Assembly (NCBI RefSeq): GCF_014202215.1
Contig: NZ_JACHGB010000005.1
Location: forward strand, 483,753-547,752
Length of the DNA: 64,000 nucleotides
From: Quisquiliibacterium transsilvanicum
Lineage (GTDB): Bacteria > Pseudomonadota > Gammaproteobacteria > Burkholderiales > Burkholderiaceae_E
Reading direction: 5' to 3'
Shown: positions 25,962 to 36,156 of the stretch, in pieces
How positions within the stretch are numbered: position 1 is the stretch's first letter
How the letters are laid out: each line of letters begins with the position of its first letter
Notes under the pieces: model-generated
Databases searched by the model: none
The model's input: only the letters and a program-made list of their open reading frames with translations
Told to the model about the DNA's origin: nothing
Translations under genes and position numbers: made by a program

Positions 25962-27506
25962 TCAGCGGCCCGCGCTCGCCCCCGGGCGCGGCGGACGCGC
26001 GACCCAGATCAGGCCGATCAGCACCAGGAAGACCGCGGCAGACGCGAAGTTGATCTCGACCATCGAGATCGTGAAGCCCTGCTGGTCGACCATCCGGCTG
26101 ATCGTCGCGAGCGACTGCGTCTGGTCGAAGCCTGCAGCGCCCAGGGTGGCAAGCGCCTGGTCGGTGGGCGCAGCCCCGGGGGCGAGCGACTCCACCAGCT
26201 GCTCGTGGTGCATGGCGGTGCGGTCGGACCAGAGCGTGGTGGTCAGTGAGGTGCCGAAGGCGCCCGCGCAGGTGCGCATGAAGTTGCTGAGCCCCGAGGC
26301 TGCGGGCAGGCGGTCGGCGGAGAGGCCCGCCAGTCCGATCGAGGTGAGCGGCACGAAGAACATCGCCACCGCGATGCCCTGGATCAGCGAGGGCAGCATC
26401 AGCGTCGCCAGGTCTGCCTGCATGCTGAACATCGAACGCATGCCGAAGGCGATCGCGAACACCAGCAGCGACGCGGTCGCGATCAGGCGCGGGTCGATGC
26501 GCTGCAGGCTGCGGCCCACCAGCGGCATCAGGAAGATCGCGAACACGCCGACCGGAGCCATCACCGCGCCGGCCATGGTGGCGGTGTAGCCCATCTGCTG
26601 CTGCAGCCAGAGCGGCATCATCACGGCGTTGCCGAAGAAGATGCCGTAGGTCAGCGCCAGGGCCAGGGTGCTGGTCCAGAAGTTCCGGCGCAGCAGCAGC
26701 GTGAGGTCGACGACCGGGTGCGCGTCGGTGAGCTCCCAGATCAGGAAGGCCGCAAGGGTGATCACGCAGACGATGGCGAGCACGACGACGGTGGTCGACG
26801 AGAACCAGTCCTGCTCCTTGCCCAGGTCGAGCATCATCTGCAGCGAGCCCACCCAGATCACCAGCAGCGTCATTCCGACCACGTCGACCGGCAGCTTGCG
26901 GATGGCGGTCTCGCGGCTGCGGTAGATCGGCAGCATCAGCATCAGCGTGAGCACGCCGATCGGCACGTTGATATAGAAGATCCACGACCAGGACATGTTG
27001 TCGGTGATCCAGCCGCCCAGCAGGGGGCCGACGATCGGCGCGACCAGCGTGGTCATCGACCAGAGCGCCAGCGCGATGCCGGCCTGCGCTGGCGGGTAGC
27101 TGGCCAGCAGCAGAGTCTGCGAGACCGGGATCAGCGGGCCCGCCACCGCGCCCTGCAGGATGCGAAAGGCGATCAGCGACTCGAGGTTGGGGGCCAGCCC
27201 GCACAGCCAGGAGCCAAGGACGAACAGTGTCACGCTGGCGGTGAACAGCCGCACCTGCCCGAAGCGCTGCACCAGCCAGCCGGTCAGCGGCATGGAGATC
27301 GCGGTGGCCATGCCGAAGCTGGTGATCACCCAGGTGCCCTGCGACGGCGTGGCGCCCAGGTCGCCCGCGATGGCCGGCAGCGAGACGTTGGCGATCGAGC
27401 TGGTGAGGACGTTCAGGAAGGTCGCGAGCGACAGCGCGAAGGTGCCGAGCGCGAGCTCGAAGCCCTTGAGCGGCGCGCTCGGCGCCGGCGCCGCGGCTGC
27501 GGTCAT
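25962..27506 (-). CDS. emrB: DHA2 family MFS efflux permease (EmrB-like)
   Basis: A 514-residue inner-membrane drug/proton antiporter of the 14-helix DHA2 family. Landmarks are NVSLPAIAGDLGATPSQGTW near residue 42 (DHA2 motif region), GWLVQRFGQVRLF near 80, RILQGAVAGPLIPVSQTLLL near 118 and GPLLGGWITDNMSWSWIFYI near 160. The ATG at 27506 overlaps the emrA stop by four bases. With the membrane-fusion and outer-membrane proteins of the same operon it should form a tripartite pump across both membranes. Likely cargo is toxic hydrophobic or aromatic compounds, by family precedent only. Confidence 0.95.
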   Translation of the reverse strand: MTAAAAPAPSAPLKGFELALGTFALSLATFLNVLTSSIANVSLPAIAGDLGATPSQGTWVITSFGMATAISMPLTGWLVQRFGQVRLFTASVTLFVLGSWLCGLAPNLESLIAFRILQGAVAGPLIPVSQTLLLASYPPAQAGIALALWSMTTLVAPIVGPLLGGWITDNMSWSWIFYINVPIGVLTLMLMLPIYRSRETAIRKLPVDVVGMTLLVIWVGSLQMMLDLGKEQDWFSSTTVVVLAIVCVITLAAFLIWELTDAHPVVDLTLLLRRNFWTSTLALALTYGIFFGNAVMMPLWLQQQMGYTATMAGAVMAPVGVFAIFLMPLVGRSLQRIDPRLIATASLLVFAIAFGMRSMFSMQADLATLMLPSLIQGIAVAMFFVPLTSIGLAGLSADRLPAASGLSNFMRTCAGAFGTSLTTTLWSDRTAMHHEQLVESLAPGAAPTDQALATLGAAGFDQTQSLATISRMVDQQGFTISMVEINFASAAVFLVLIGLIWVARPPRPGASAGR

Positions 27507-28723
27507 CGCGGCGCGCGGCCCAGGTTCTCGGCGACGATCCGTGCGATGCGCTCGTCCGCGCCCTTGGCGGCGTCGTCGAACACGGGCGTGGAAGCCAGCG
27601 GCTCGCTGCGCGGCGCGGCGGCGAGCGCGGTCCCGCTGCGGTCGCCGATGTCGACCTTCGCGTGCATCGACAGCCCCATCCGCAGCGGATGCTCGCCGAG
27701 CTGCTTGGGATCGAGCGCGATGCGCACCGGCACCCGCTGCACCACCTTGATCCAGTTCCCGGTGGCGTTCTGCGCGGGCAGCAGCGCGAAGGTCGCGCCG
27801 GTGCCGGCGGCCAGGCCGTGCACGCGCCCCTCGTAGACGATCTTGCTGCCGTAGACGTCGGCGGTCAGGGTCACCGGCTGGCCGATCCGGATGTCGCGCA
27901 GTTGCGGCTCCTTGAAGTTCGCGTCCACCCAGACCCGGTCGAGCGCCACCACCGACAGCATCGGGGCGCCCGCCTGGATGCGCTGGCCGATCTGCACGGT
28001 GCGCCGCGCCACGTGGCCGGTCACCGGCGAGGCCACGGTGGTGCGGGCCAGCGCCAGCCAGGCTTCGCGGACCTGGGCCGCGGCGTGCCGGACGCTGGGA
28101 TGCTCCTCGACCGTCGTCGATTCGGTCATCACCAGGTTGGCGGCAAGCTGCTCGCGGGCGGCCAGCACGCCGGCCTCGGCGGCCGTTACCGCGGCGCGGG
28201 CGGTGGCGATCGCGTCGCGGATGTGCTGCACCTCTTCGCCGCGCACCGCACCGCTGGCGACCAGGCCGGCGCGCCGCGCGAGATCGCCTTCCGCCCTTGC
28301 CAGGTCGGTGCGGACCCGCTTCAGTTCGGCCTCGCGCACCGCAATGCCGGCCCTGAGGGTGGCATTGTTGGCGTAGGTCCCGCGGATCTCCCGCACGGTC
28401 TGCGCCAGCTGCGCCTCGGCCCGGGCCAGCGCGACGCGCGCATCGGCGTCGTCGAAGCTCACCAGCGGCTGCCCGGCCTGGACCATCTCGGTCTCGTCGG
28501 CATGGATGGCAATCACCGAGCCGGCCGACTGCGGCGTCACCTGCACAACGTTGCCCTGCACGTAGGCGTTGTCGGTGCTCATGTAGCGGCTGCCGACGAT
28601 CCACCACCAGGCGGCGTAGGCGATCGCGCCCAGGATCACCACTGCCGCCAGCATCAGCATGCCCTTGCGGCGCCTGGACGAATTTCTGCGGAGGTGCTCC
28701 GCCTGGGGAGTGTCGGCGTTCAT
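27503..28723 (-). CDS. emrA: HlyD/EmrA-type membrane fusion protein
   Basis: A 406-residue periplasmic adaptor. A single transmembrane segment lies at about residues 22-43 (LMLAAVVILGAIAYAAWWWI). The EmrA signature STDNAYVQGNVVQVTPQSAG follows at about 49, then a lipoyl half-motif, a long coiled-coil hairpin (about 95-205) and the second lipoyl half (ASPVTGHVARRTVQIGQRIQ near 228). The beta-barrel block VWVDANFKEPQLRDIRIGQP near 262 is typical of EmrA. It overlaps both neighbours by four bases (ATGA), marking tight translational coupling with the outer-membrane factor upstream and emrB downstream. Confidence 0.95.
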   Translation of the reverse strand: MNADTPQAEHLRRNSSRRRKGMLMLAAVVILGAIAYAAWWWIVGSRYMSTDNAYVQGNVVQVTPQSAGSVIAIHADETEMVQAGQPLVSFDDADARVALARAEAQLAQTVREIRGTYANNATLRAGIAVREAELKRVRTDLARAEGDLARRAGLVASGAVRGEEVQHIRDAIATARAAVTAAEAGVLAAREQLAANLVMTESTTVEEHPSVRHAAAQVREAWLALARTTVASPVTGHVARRTVQIGQRIQAGAPMLSVVALDRVWVDANFKEPQLRDIRIGQPVTLTADVYGSKIVYEGRVHGLAAGTGATFALLPAQNATGNWIKVVQRVPVRIALDPKQLGEHPLRMGLSMHAKVDIGDRSGTALAAAPRSEPLASTPVFDDAAKGADERIARIVAENLGRAPR

Positions 28724-30204
28724 CGGGGAGATCCGTCGTTTCTGGCGTCTGGGGCGAGGTAGCCGCCGCCCAGCGCGTGGGCGAGGCCGGCGTGGAGTTC
28801 GGCGGCGCGCGCATCGAGGTCGGCGGCGAGCCTGCGTTCGGCGGTCACCGCCGCCTGCGCCGAGATCACCTCCAGGTAGGTGCCCAGGCCGGCCCGGTAG
28901 CGCTGCACCGCGAGCTCCTGGGCGTCGTCGGCGGCCTCGAGCGCAAGCCGCTGCTCGCGCTCGCGCCGGGCGAGCGCGTGCAGCGACGCCAGCCGGTCGG
29001 CCACCTCGCGCGCCGCGTCGGCGATCGCGCCGTTGTAGGCGTGTACCGCCTCGTCGAGCCCGGCGGTCCGGTCGCGCAGCTCGGCGCGCAGCGCGCCGGT
29101 GTCGAACAGCGGCAGGCGCACTGCCGGCCCGACCCCCCAGGTGCGGCTGCCGGCGTCCAGCCATTGCGTGAGGTTGAGCGTGGACAGGCCGAGGAAGCCG
29201 GCGAGGTTCACGTTCGGGTAGAAGCGTGCGCGGGTCTCGTCGCGCGCGCCGAGCGCGGCCTCGATGCGCCAGCGGGCCGCGGCGACGTCGGCCCGCCGGC
29301 CGAGCAGGTCGGCAGGAACTTCCGCCGGCAGTGCGGCGCGCGGCGCGGGCGGCAGCGACGCCTCCAGCGCGGCCAGCGCCTGCGGCGGCTGTGCGCTCAG
29401 CACGGCCAGCGCGTGGCGCACCAGCGCGATCTCGCCGTCGAGCGCCTCGATCCCTGCGCGGGTGCGCGGCAGTTCGCCCTCCGCGCGGCGCAGCTCGACC
29501 CGGCTGTCCAGGCCGGCCACGGTGCGCTGGCGCACCAGCTCGACCATCCGCTCGTCCTGCGCCCGGGTTTCGCGCGCCAGGCGCCGCTGCTCCAGCAGGC
29601 GCGCGAGTTCGATCCAGCCGGCCACGACCCGGCTGGCGAGCAGGACGCGCGCGGCCTGCAGCTCGGCTTCGGCGGCCTGGACCGTGCCCAGCGCCGCCTG
29701 CAGCGCGGCGCGGTGTCGGCCGAAGAAATCCAGTTCCCAGCCGAGCACCAGCGTGGCCGCGTAGGTGGTGCGGGTGCGTCCGGCCAGCGCCGGCGGGATC
29801 ATCCCGGTCTCGGTGAAGCGCTGCCGGGTGACGTCGACGCGTCCGCCCACGCCGGGGCCGCTCTCGGACTCGGCGAGGTCGACCAGGCTGCGCGCGCGCG
29901 CCAGGCGCGACTCGGTCGCCATCAGCGACGGGTTGCCGGCCAGCGCGCGCTCGACCAGCGCCGCCAGGCGGTCGTCGCCATACGGCCGCCACCATTGCGC
30001 ATCGGGCCAGTCGAAGGCGGCAGGAGCGGTTGCCAGGCCGACGGCGGCCGGCTGCGCCTGGCGGGCCTTGGGCGAAATCCCCGAGAGGTCGGCGCAGGCG
30101 CCCGCCAGCAGGCAGGCGCAGGCGGCCAGCAGGGCCGCGAGCGGCCTGCGCGCGGACAGCGGGCGGTGCGGGGTGATCTGCTCCATCGTCTGCCTCGCCT
30201 GCAT
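28720..30204 (-). CDS. NodT-family outer-membrane efflux lipoprotein
   Basis: A 494-residue TolC/NodT-type outer-membrane factor that provides the exit duct of the EmrAB-like pump. The N-terminus is a signal with a lipobox (LAAC, near residue 28), and mature blocks such as WWRPYGDDRLAALVERALAG and NLAGFLGLSTLNLTQWL are characteristic of the family. Two outer-membrane-efflux repeats, mostly helical, span about 65-260 and 280-470. The ATG at 30204 overlaps the marR stop (TGATG), suggesting re-initiation. A second ATG at 30186, with GAGG upstream, is an alternative and leaves the signal peptide intact. Confidence 0.93.
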   Translation of the reverse strand: MQARQTMEQITPHRPLSARRPLAALLAACACLLAGACADLSGISPKARQAQPAAVGLATAPAAFDWPDAQWWRPYGDDRLAALVERALAGNPSLMATESRLARARSLVDLAESESGPGVGGRVDVTRQRFTETGMIPPALAGRTRTTYAATLVLGWELDFFGRHRAALQAALGTVQAAEAELQAARVLLASRVVAGWIELARLLEQRRLARETRAQDERMVELVRQRTVAGLDSRVELRRAEGELPRTRAGIEALDGEIALVRHALAVLSAQPPQALAALEASLPPAPRAALPAEVPADLLGRRADVAAARWRIEAALGARDETRARFYPNVNLAGFLGLSTLNLTQWLDAGSRTWGVGPAVRLPLFDTGALRAELRDRTAGLDEAVHAYNGAIADAAREVADRLASLHALARREREQRLALEAADDAQELAVQRYRAGLGTYLEVISAQAAVTAERRLAADLDARAAELHAGLAHALGGGYLAPDARNDGSPR

Positions 30205-30725
30205 CAGCCCGGGTGGTTGCGGGGCGCGTGCAGCCGCCCGCCGTTGTCGACCATCCGCGCGAGCATCGACTTCAGCGCCGAGAACTCGTCCTCGCTGAAG
30301 CCGTCCAGATGGGCGTTGTAGACCGCCGACAGCACTGCGGGAACCCGCGCCGCAGCGCGCTCGCCCTCGGCGGTCAGCTCCAGCAGGACCAGCCGGCGAT
30401 CCTCCTCAGAGCGGTGGCGCAGCAGCAGGCCCTTGCGCTCGAGGCGGTCGAGGGTGCGCGTCATGGCGCCGGGGCCGACCTCCATCTCCTGGGCGAGCGC
30501 CGCCGCGGTGCGGGCGCGGCCGACCGAAATCAGGAAGAGCGGGCCCCACTGGGCGTCGGTCAGGCCGTGCCGGGCCATCTCGGCGTCGATGCAGCGGGTC
30601 ATCGACAGGCGCAGCTGCCGGATCAGCGCTCCGATGGTGTCGCCGACGCGGTAGGTCTGCGCGGTGTAGAAGACCGGCGCTGGTGCGGCGGGAGTCGGGG
30701 AGCGGTTCATTGCCCAGGCATTCAT
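30204..30725 (-). CDS. MarR family transcriptional regulator
   Basis: A 173-residue winged-helix repressor of the MarR family. The DNA-binding region shows LTDAQWGPLFLISVG (near residue 55), then TAAALAQEMEVGPGAMTRTL and the wing RKGLLLRHRSEEDRRLVLLE (near 105), which is the family signature. It is the first gene of the marR-OMF-emrA-emrB operon, the common arrangement in which the repressor is released by a pump substrate. The ATG at 30725 is used here; ATG 30710 is the alternative. Neither has a strong ribosome site. A DUF169 gene is divergent 112 bp away. Confidence 0.93.
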   Translation of the reverse strand: MNAWAMNRSPTPAAPAPVFYTAQTYRVGDTIGALIRQLRLSMTRCIDAEMARHGLTDAQWGPLFLISVGRARTAAALAQEMEVGPGAMTRTLDRLERKGLLLRHRSEEDRRLVLLELTAEGERAAARVPAVLSAVYNAHLDGFSEDEFSALKSMLARMVDNGGRLHAPRNHPG

Positions 30726-30736
30726 TGCAAGCTCAA
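30725..30736. promoter_or_regulatory. Candidate MarR operator (TTG-N6-CAA)
   Basis: TTGCAAGCTCAA at 30725-30736 overlaps the marR start codon in the gap between marR and the divergent DUF169 gene. MarR proteins often bind TTG-N6-CAA-like palindromes, but symmetry here is limited to the outer three bases on each side and no second copy was seen, so this is weak. Confidence 0.25.
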
Positions 30737-30837
30737 CAAAGTAGGATGCGGCCATCGGGCGGTCAATGGCGGCCGCGCTGATAGAGTCCGTTTTGTCGAT
30801 GAACGAAGAGGCGCGCCACGCGCCCGGAGGAGACCCC

Positions 30838-31614
30838 GTGTCCATGAATGCCAAGGATCTGGCTGCGCTGGCGGCCGAACTCGAGCGGCTGCTGAAGCTG
30901 CGCGCCATCCCGTTCGGGATGAAGCTCTTCGATACCGTCGAGGAGATGGAGGCGATCCCGAAGATCCGCCGGCCCCAGTCGGTCCACACCACCGACCAGA
31001 TCGTCGCGCAGGCGGCGCGGCTGGGATGGACCGTGGGGATCACCGGCGACGACCTGGTGGGCGCCCAGTGCCGCGCAGTGGTGGGCCTGGGGCCTCAGGA
31101 TGCCGAATGGCGCTCCGGCAAGGCGATGACCGGGGTCTGGTACGCGACCGTCGAGGACGCGAGCGCGCACCAGGCCGCGATGCAGGTGGTGCCCGCGGGC
31201 CGCTACCGCGCGCTGGCGGTGGCGCCGCTCGCCTCGGGCCGGCTCGATCCGCCCGACGTGGCGCTGTTCTACGCCACGCCCGGCGCGATGATGTACTTCA
31301 TCAACGGGCTGCAGTGGGCTGGTTACAAACGCTTCGACTGGAGCGTCGTCGGCGAGTCCTCCTGCGCCGACTCCTGGGGACGCGCGCTGTCGCGGCGCGA
31401 GCCGAGCCTGTCGATTCCCTGCTTCGCCGAGCGCCGCTACGGCGGCGTGCTCGACGACGAGATGCTGATGGCGCTGCCCCCGGAGCAGCTGGTCCGCGCG
31501 ATCGAGGGCATGCACGCGCTGGCGAAGAACGGCTTCCGCTATCCCTTCCCGCAGTACGGCATCCAGCAGGACGTGCGCGCGGGAATGGCGGTCAGCTACG
31601 CGAAGGGGCCTTGA
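30838..31614 (+). CDS. DUF169 domain-containing protein
   Basis: A protein of about 258 residues that resembles the DUF169 family, whose function is not established. Recognisable blocks are LRAIPFGMKLFDTVEEMEAI near residue 22, AVVGLGPQDAEWRSGKAMTG near 80, and CFAERRYGGVLDDEMLMALP near 200, including the conserved Cys. The GTG at 30838 lies six bases after GGAGGA and is preferred; ATG at 30844 gives almost the same protein, while upstream ATGs lack ribosome sites. It is soluble and has no signal peptide. It is divergent from the marR efflux operon, so MarR may also control it. The 3' end overlaps the yaeQ gene tail to tail by 23 bp. Confidence 0.8.
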   Translation: MSMNAKDLAALAAELERLLKLRAIPFGMKLFDTVEEMEAIPKIRRPQSVHTTDQIVAQAARLGWTVGITGDDLVGAQCRAVVGLGPQDAEWRSGKAMTGVWYATVEDASAHQAAMQVVPAGRYRALAVAPLASGRLDPPDVALFYATPGAMMYFINGLQWAGYKRFDWSVVGESSCADSWGRALSRREPSLSIPCFAERRYGGVLDDEMLMALPPEQLVRAIEGMHALAKNGFRYPFPQYGIQQDVRAGMAVSYAKGP

Positions 31615-32143
31615 GCCAGGCAGGCGAGCAGGACACCCCGCGCTCGCCCGACCCGATCCATACCTCGCCGTCCTGGATGTTGCAGCTCAGCTGCATCGAA
31701 CGCTCCGCCAGGCCGGCGAGCTCGGCGCCGGCCTCGGCGTCGATGCGCAACACCGCCAGGTTGTGCTGCCGGCCCAGCGCGCCAGCGTTCTGGCCCCACC
31801 AGATGTCGGCCTTGCTGCCGCCGTAGGCGACCACCAGCACGCGCTCGGCGCGTCCGCAGGCCTTGCGGATCCATTTCTCGTCGGGCAGGCCCACCTCGAT
31901 CCACAGGCGGATGACGCCGGTCAGGTCGCGCACCCACAGGTCCGGTTCATCGTCGGTCGACAGGCCCCGGCCGAAGGCCAGCCCTTCCTCGGCGTTCAGC
32001 GCGAAGGCCAGCAGCCGCACCATCAGCCGCTCCTCGGTCTCCGAGGGGTGGCGGGCAAGGATCAGTGCGTGGGTCGAGTAATGGCCGCGGTCCATGTCGG
32101 CGACCTGGAGTTCGGCCTTGTAGACCGTGGAGCGAATGGCCAT
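31592..32143 (-). CDS. YaeQ family protein
   Basis: A 183-residue YaeQ family protein, a small PD-(D/E)XK nuclease-like fold of unknown cellular role. The N-terminus MAIRSTVYKAELQVADMDRG and the following YYSTH-like block, FALNAEEGLAFGRGLSTDDE near residue 50 and LWIEVGLPDEKWIRKACGRA near 80 are diagnostic, including the acidic Asp-Glu and the Glu-x-Gly of the presumed catalytic site. Length is normal for the family (about 180). The ATG at 32143 starts the conserved N-terminus. It converges with, and overlaps, the DUF169 gene and is divergent from an SDR gene. It appears to be a single-gene unit. Confidence 0.92.
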   Translation of the reverse strand: MAIRSTVYKAELQVADMDRGHYSTHALILARHPSETEERLMVRLLAFALNAEEGLAFGRGLSTDDEPDLWVRDLTGVIRLWIEVGLPDEKWIRKACGRAERVLVVAYGGSKADIWWGQNAGALGRQHNLAVLRIDAEAGAELAGLAERSMQLSCNIQDGEVWIGSGERGVSCSPAWLKAPSRS

Positions 32144-32282
32144 GGGGAGAGGGGTCCGGAGGGGGCGCGGTCGCAGCGGCGGACGGCCCGGGTGGCAGGG
32201 GAGCCGCGGATTGTAGACTCCAGGGGGACCCGCCGGGATGGGCCGGCGGCCGCATGGGCGACAGGCCCTGGAGGATTCGGGA

Positions 32283-33071
32283 ATGGGCAGACTGGAAGGC
32301 AGGCGGGCGATCGTCACGGGGGCGGGCAGCGGCATCGGCCGCGCCAGCGCCGCGCTGTTCGCGCGCGAGGGCGCATCGGTGCTCGCGGTGGACCGCAGCC
32401 GGGAGTCCGTCGAGGAGACGGTGGCGCAGATCGCTGCCGCCGGAGGCAGCGCCATCGCGATGGCGGCCGACGCTGGGCTCGAGAGTGACGTCCAGGCCTA
32501 CGTGGCGCGCGCCATGGACGCGTTCGGCGGAATCGACGTGCTGTTCGCGAACGCGGGGATCAGCGGCGGCGACGTCTCCCTCTTCGAGCAGTCGGTCGAG
32601 CTCTGGCAGGAGGTGCTGCGCGTCAACCTGATCGGCCCCTTCCTGGCGGTCAGGCACGCGGCGCCGCCGATGATCGCGCAGGGCCGCGGCGCCATTGTCT
32701 GCACCGCCTCGGCCGCCGGCTTGCGGGCCAATGCGGGCGGCACGCCCTACAGCGCCAGCAAGGCCGGCGTGATCAGCCTGGTGCAGACCGCGGCCAACTC
32801 GTTGGCCGGCACCGGCGTGCGCATCAATGCCATCTGTCCCGGGCTGATCGAGACCGGCATGACCCGTCCGGTCTTCGACATGGCGCGCGCCCGCGGCACC
32901 GAGGACCGGATCGGCCAGCTCAACCCCATGGAGCGCTACGGGCTGCCGGAAGAGATCGCCGCGGCGGCGCTGTTCCTGGCCAGCGATGAGGCTTCCTACG
33001 TCAACGGACAGGCGATCGCCGTGGACGGCGGCCTGTCGAGCACGCATCCGTTCAAGCGGCGGCGGAAATAG
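32283..33071 (+). CDS. SDR family NAD(P)-dependent oxidoreductase
   Basis: A 262-residue classical short-chain dehydrogenase/reductase. It has the cofactor motif [10 protein letters not shown] near residue 12, NAG at about 88, the catalytic Ser near 139 and the active-site YSASK near 152, then the PG motif (CPGLIETGM) near 182 and a C-terminal block ending GGLSS. An acidic Asp at the end of the second strand (AVDRS) favours NAD over NADP. The ATG at 32283 follows GGAG by nine bases. It converges with an MFS gene, overlapping it by 20 bp. Substrate unknown. Confidence 0.92.
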   Translation: MGRLEGRRAIVTGAGSGIGRASAALFAREGASVLAVDRSRESVEETVAQIAAAGGSAIAMAADAGLESDVQAYVARAMDAFGGIDVLFANAGISGGDVSLFEQSVELWQEVLRVNLIGPFLAVRHAAPPMIAQGRGAIVCTASAAGLRANAGGTPYSASKAGVISLVQTAANSLAGTGVRINAICPGLIETGMTRPVFDMARARGTEDRIGQLNPMERYGLPEEIAAAALFLASDEASYVNGQAIAVDGGLSSTHPFKRRRK

Positions 33072-34386
33072 GCCGCAGGCCTGCACTGCGGCTGCGGTGC
33101 AGCAGGAAGAGCACGATCGCGATGTTGAGCGCGTTCCAGGCGATGCCGTTGACGAAGGCCGCCTGGTAGGAGCCGGTCAGGTCGTGGATCCTGCCCGAGA
33201 GCCAGCCGCCGATCGCCATCCCGAACAGGGTGGCGGTGATGACCAGGCTGATCCGGGTTCCTGCCTGGGCCGGCGGGAAGTTCTCCCGGACCACGATCGC
33301 GTAGGACGGCACGATGCCGCCCTGGAACAGGCCGAACAGCGCCGAGACCAGGTAGAGCGACATCAGCGAGTTCGAGGGCAGATACATCAGCAGCGCGATC
33401 CCCTGCAGCACCGAGCCGAGCAGCAGGGTGCGCAGGCCGCCGATGCGGTCGCAGATGAAGCCCGAGGCGAGCCGGCTCACGATGCCGAGCCCCAGCATCA
33501 GCGAGAGCATTTCCGCGCCGCGCGCCGGCCCGTAGCCGAGGTCGCCGCACAGCGCGACGATGTGCACCTGGGGCATCGACATCGCCACGCAGCAGGCGAC
33601 GCCCGCGACGATCAGCAGCGTCTGCAGGGTGCCTGGCGCGATGCCGCGGGGCAGCGCCGGCGCGAGGCCGGGCCGGGGCGCCGGGGCAGCCGCGGGCGTG
33701 GCGGCCGCAACCGCGGCCGCGGCGCCTGGCGCAGCCGGGATGGCTGGCTCCGCCCGCGCCGCCGCAGCCAGCGCGGCGGCCGTCTGCGTCGAGACCTGCG
33801 GCGGACGCCGGCGCAGCAGCAGCGCCAGCGGCAGGATCGTCGCGACGCAGAACAGGCCGATGCCGGCGTAGGCCGTGCGCCAGCCGATCGTGTCGACCAG
33901 GTGCTGGACGATCGGCGGCCAGACGGTGCCGGCCAGGTAGTTGCCGCTGGCGCAGACGGCCACGGCGATGCCGCGCCGCCGCTCGAACCACAGCGAGGTG
34001 TCGGCCATCAGCGGCGAGAAGGTGGCGGAGCTGCCCAGCAGGCCGATCAGGCCCTGGGCCAGGACGAAGCTCCACAGGCCGCCGGCCTGGCCGGCCAGCG
34101 TGAAGCCCGCGCCGATGCTCAGCCCGCCCAGCATCACCGGCACCATGATGCCGAAACGGTCCGACAGCCAGCCCATCAGCAGGCCGCCCAGGCCGAAGCC
34201 GATCATCGTCGCGGTGAAGGGGAGCGAGGCATCGGAGCGGCCGATGCCGAATTCGACCTGAACGGCCGGCAGTACCACCACCACCGAGTACATGCCGACG
34301 CCGCCGATCGTCGACAGCAGCAGCGACACCAGCAGCCGGAACACGGCGTAGTGGGAGTCGACGCCCTGGCCGTCGGAGCGGCTCAT
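33052..34386 (-). CDS. MFS transporter (OFA/monocarboxylate-like)
   Basis: A 444-residue major facilitator with 12 predicted helices. The first half carries [20 protein letters not shown] near residue 68 (MFS motif A), and the second half repeats it as [18 protein letters not shown] near 305. The central cytoplasmic loop (about residues 210-255) is an Ala/Pro-rich low-complexity linker, longer than usual. The pattern around [20 protein letters not shown] near 135 recalls the oxalate/formate and monocarboxylate antiporter group, so an organic acid is a reasonable guess for cargo. It overlaps the convergent SDR gene by 20 bp and sits 32 bp downstream of the SEC-C gene on the same strand. Confidence 0.9.
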   Translation of the reverse strand: MSRSDGQGVDSHYAVFRLLVSLLLSTIGGVGMYSVVVVLPAVQVEFGIGRSDASLPFTATMIGFGLGGLLMGWLSDRFGIMVPVMLGGLSIGAGFTLAGQAGGLWSFVLAQGLIGLLGSSATFSPLMADTSLWFERRRGIAVAVCASGNYLAGTVWPPIVQHLVDTIGWRTAYAGIGLFCVATILPLALLLRRRPPQVSTQTAAALAAAARAEPAIPAAPGAAAAVAAATPAAAPAPRPGLAPALPRGIAPGTLQTLLIVAGVACCVAMSMPQVHIVALCGDLGYGPARGAEMLSLMLGLGIVSRLASGFICDRIGGLRTLLLGSVLQGIALLMYLPSNSLMSLYLVSALFGLFQGGIVPSYAIVVRENFPPAQAGTRISLVITATLFGMAIGGWLSGRIHDLTGSYQAAFVNGIAWNALNIAIVLFLLHRSRSAGLRPISAAA

Positions 34387-34418
34387 CTCGGGTGATCAGG
34401 GCGTCGGTGTCGGCGTCG

Positions 34419-35114
<696 letters not shown>

Positions 35115-35162
35115 GCCGCTATCCTACAGCCAGGCTGGCCGCCGGCGCGACCGCGCCGCCGT

Positions 35163-36038
35163 TCAGCGCAGCGTGGCGAAGTAGAGCCACAGGGCGGAGA
35201 TTTCCACCTCGTTCAACCTGCCCAGCGCGGCCACCGGCATCGGCGTGCGCAGCGCGTGGCCGTCGATCGCCGACCGGCCGGTGCGCATCGTCGAGACGAA
35301 GGCCTGCTCGGTCCAGCGCGCGTCCGCGCCCAGGCGCAGCGACGAGGCTGGCGCCCAGTCGGGAGGCGCGCCGGGGATCGGCCCGCCGCGGAACTCGCTG
35401 CCGTGGCAGCCGGAGCAGGCGCCCGCGGCCAGGTAGCGGCCGAACTCGACGCTGCGCCCCTCCGCCGGTTTGTCGGCGAACGTCGCCGAGTGATCGATCC
35501 GCTCGGCTGCGAAGAGCGGCAGGCGTCCGGATGCGTAGAGCAGCTTCGCTCCGGGGCCGAGCACCAGCGGCGCGCTGGCCCGCTCGACCGGCGGCACGCT
35601 GCGCAGGTAGGCGACCGCCGCGGCGAGGTCCTGCCGGCCGAGGTTGTGGTACTCGTGGGACGGCATGATCGCCAGCGGCCGGCCGTCGCGGCCGATTCCG
35701 TTCCGGATCGCCGCCGCGATGTCGTCGTCGGTCCAGTCGCGCAGCGCGGCGGGAGTGATGTTCGGGGCGCGCACGGAGCCGATGAAGGCGTTCTCGACGA
35801 TCACTGCGCCCGAGAGGTCGGCGCCATGGCAGTCGGTGCAGCCGTTGCGCACGAGAACGATGCGCCGGCCGAGCTCCGGCGGCGCGTTGGCGACCGCATC
35901 GGCGAGCTGCAGCTGCGGCTTCGGGTAGCGTCTGGCGAGCGCCTCGCCGGTCCGCCAGTGCGCCCAGAGGAAGGCGGCGAGCGCCGCGACTGCAAGCACG
36001 CCGAACAGGCCGGCCGCGATCCTGAGCAGTTTTCCCAT
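35163..36038 (-). CDS. Dihaem c-type cytochrome
   Basis: A 291-residue membrane-anchored cytochrome c with two haem-attachment motifs, CTDCH near residue 67 and CSGCH near 209. Each is followed by a Met-containing loop that can give the sixth ligand (RPLAIMPSHEYHNL after the first, HALRTPMPVAALG after the second). An uncleaved hydrophobic anchor lies at about residues 5-26. Architecture and length resemble the cytochrome c subunits of alcohol or aldehyde dehydrogenase complexes, though no such catalytic subunit is adjacent. It would carry electrons in the periplasm toward a terminal oxidase. The ATG at 36038 gives the intact anchor. Confidence 0.9.
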   Translation of the reverse strand: MGKLLRIAAGLFGVLAVAALAAFLWAHWRTGEALARRYPKPQLQLADAVANAPPELGRRIVLVRNGCTDCHGADLSGAVIVENAFIGSVRAPNITPAALRDWTDDDIAAAIRNGIGRDGRPLAIMPSHEYHNLGRQDLAAAVAYLRSVPPVERASAPLVLGPGAKLLYASGRLPLFAAERIDHSATFADKPAEGRSVEFGRYLAAGACSGCHGSEFRGGPIPGAPPDWAPASSLRLGADARWTEQAFVSTMRTGRSAIDGHALRTPMPVAALGRLNEVEISALWLYFATLR

Positions 36039-36156
36039 GGCGCGCCTCCACCTTGCCGCCCAGAGAAGGCGAAAGCGTAAGCCTTGGCGGGCCGGCAGGC
36101 AACGGGTGCGCGCGCTGCCGGGCGCCGGGGCATGGCGCCGGCGGCGCCCACGCCGC

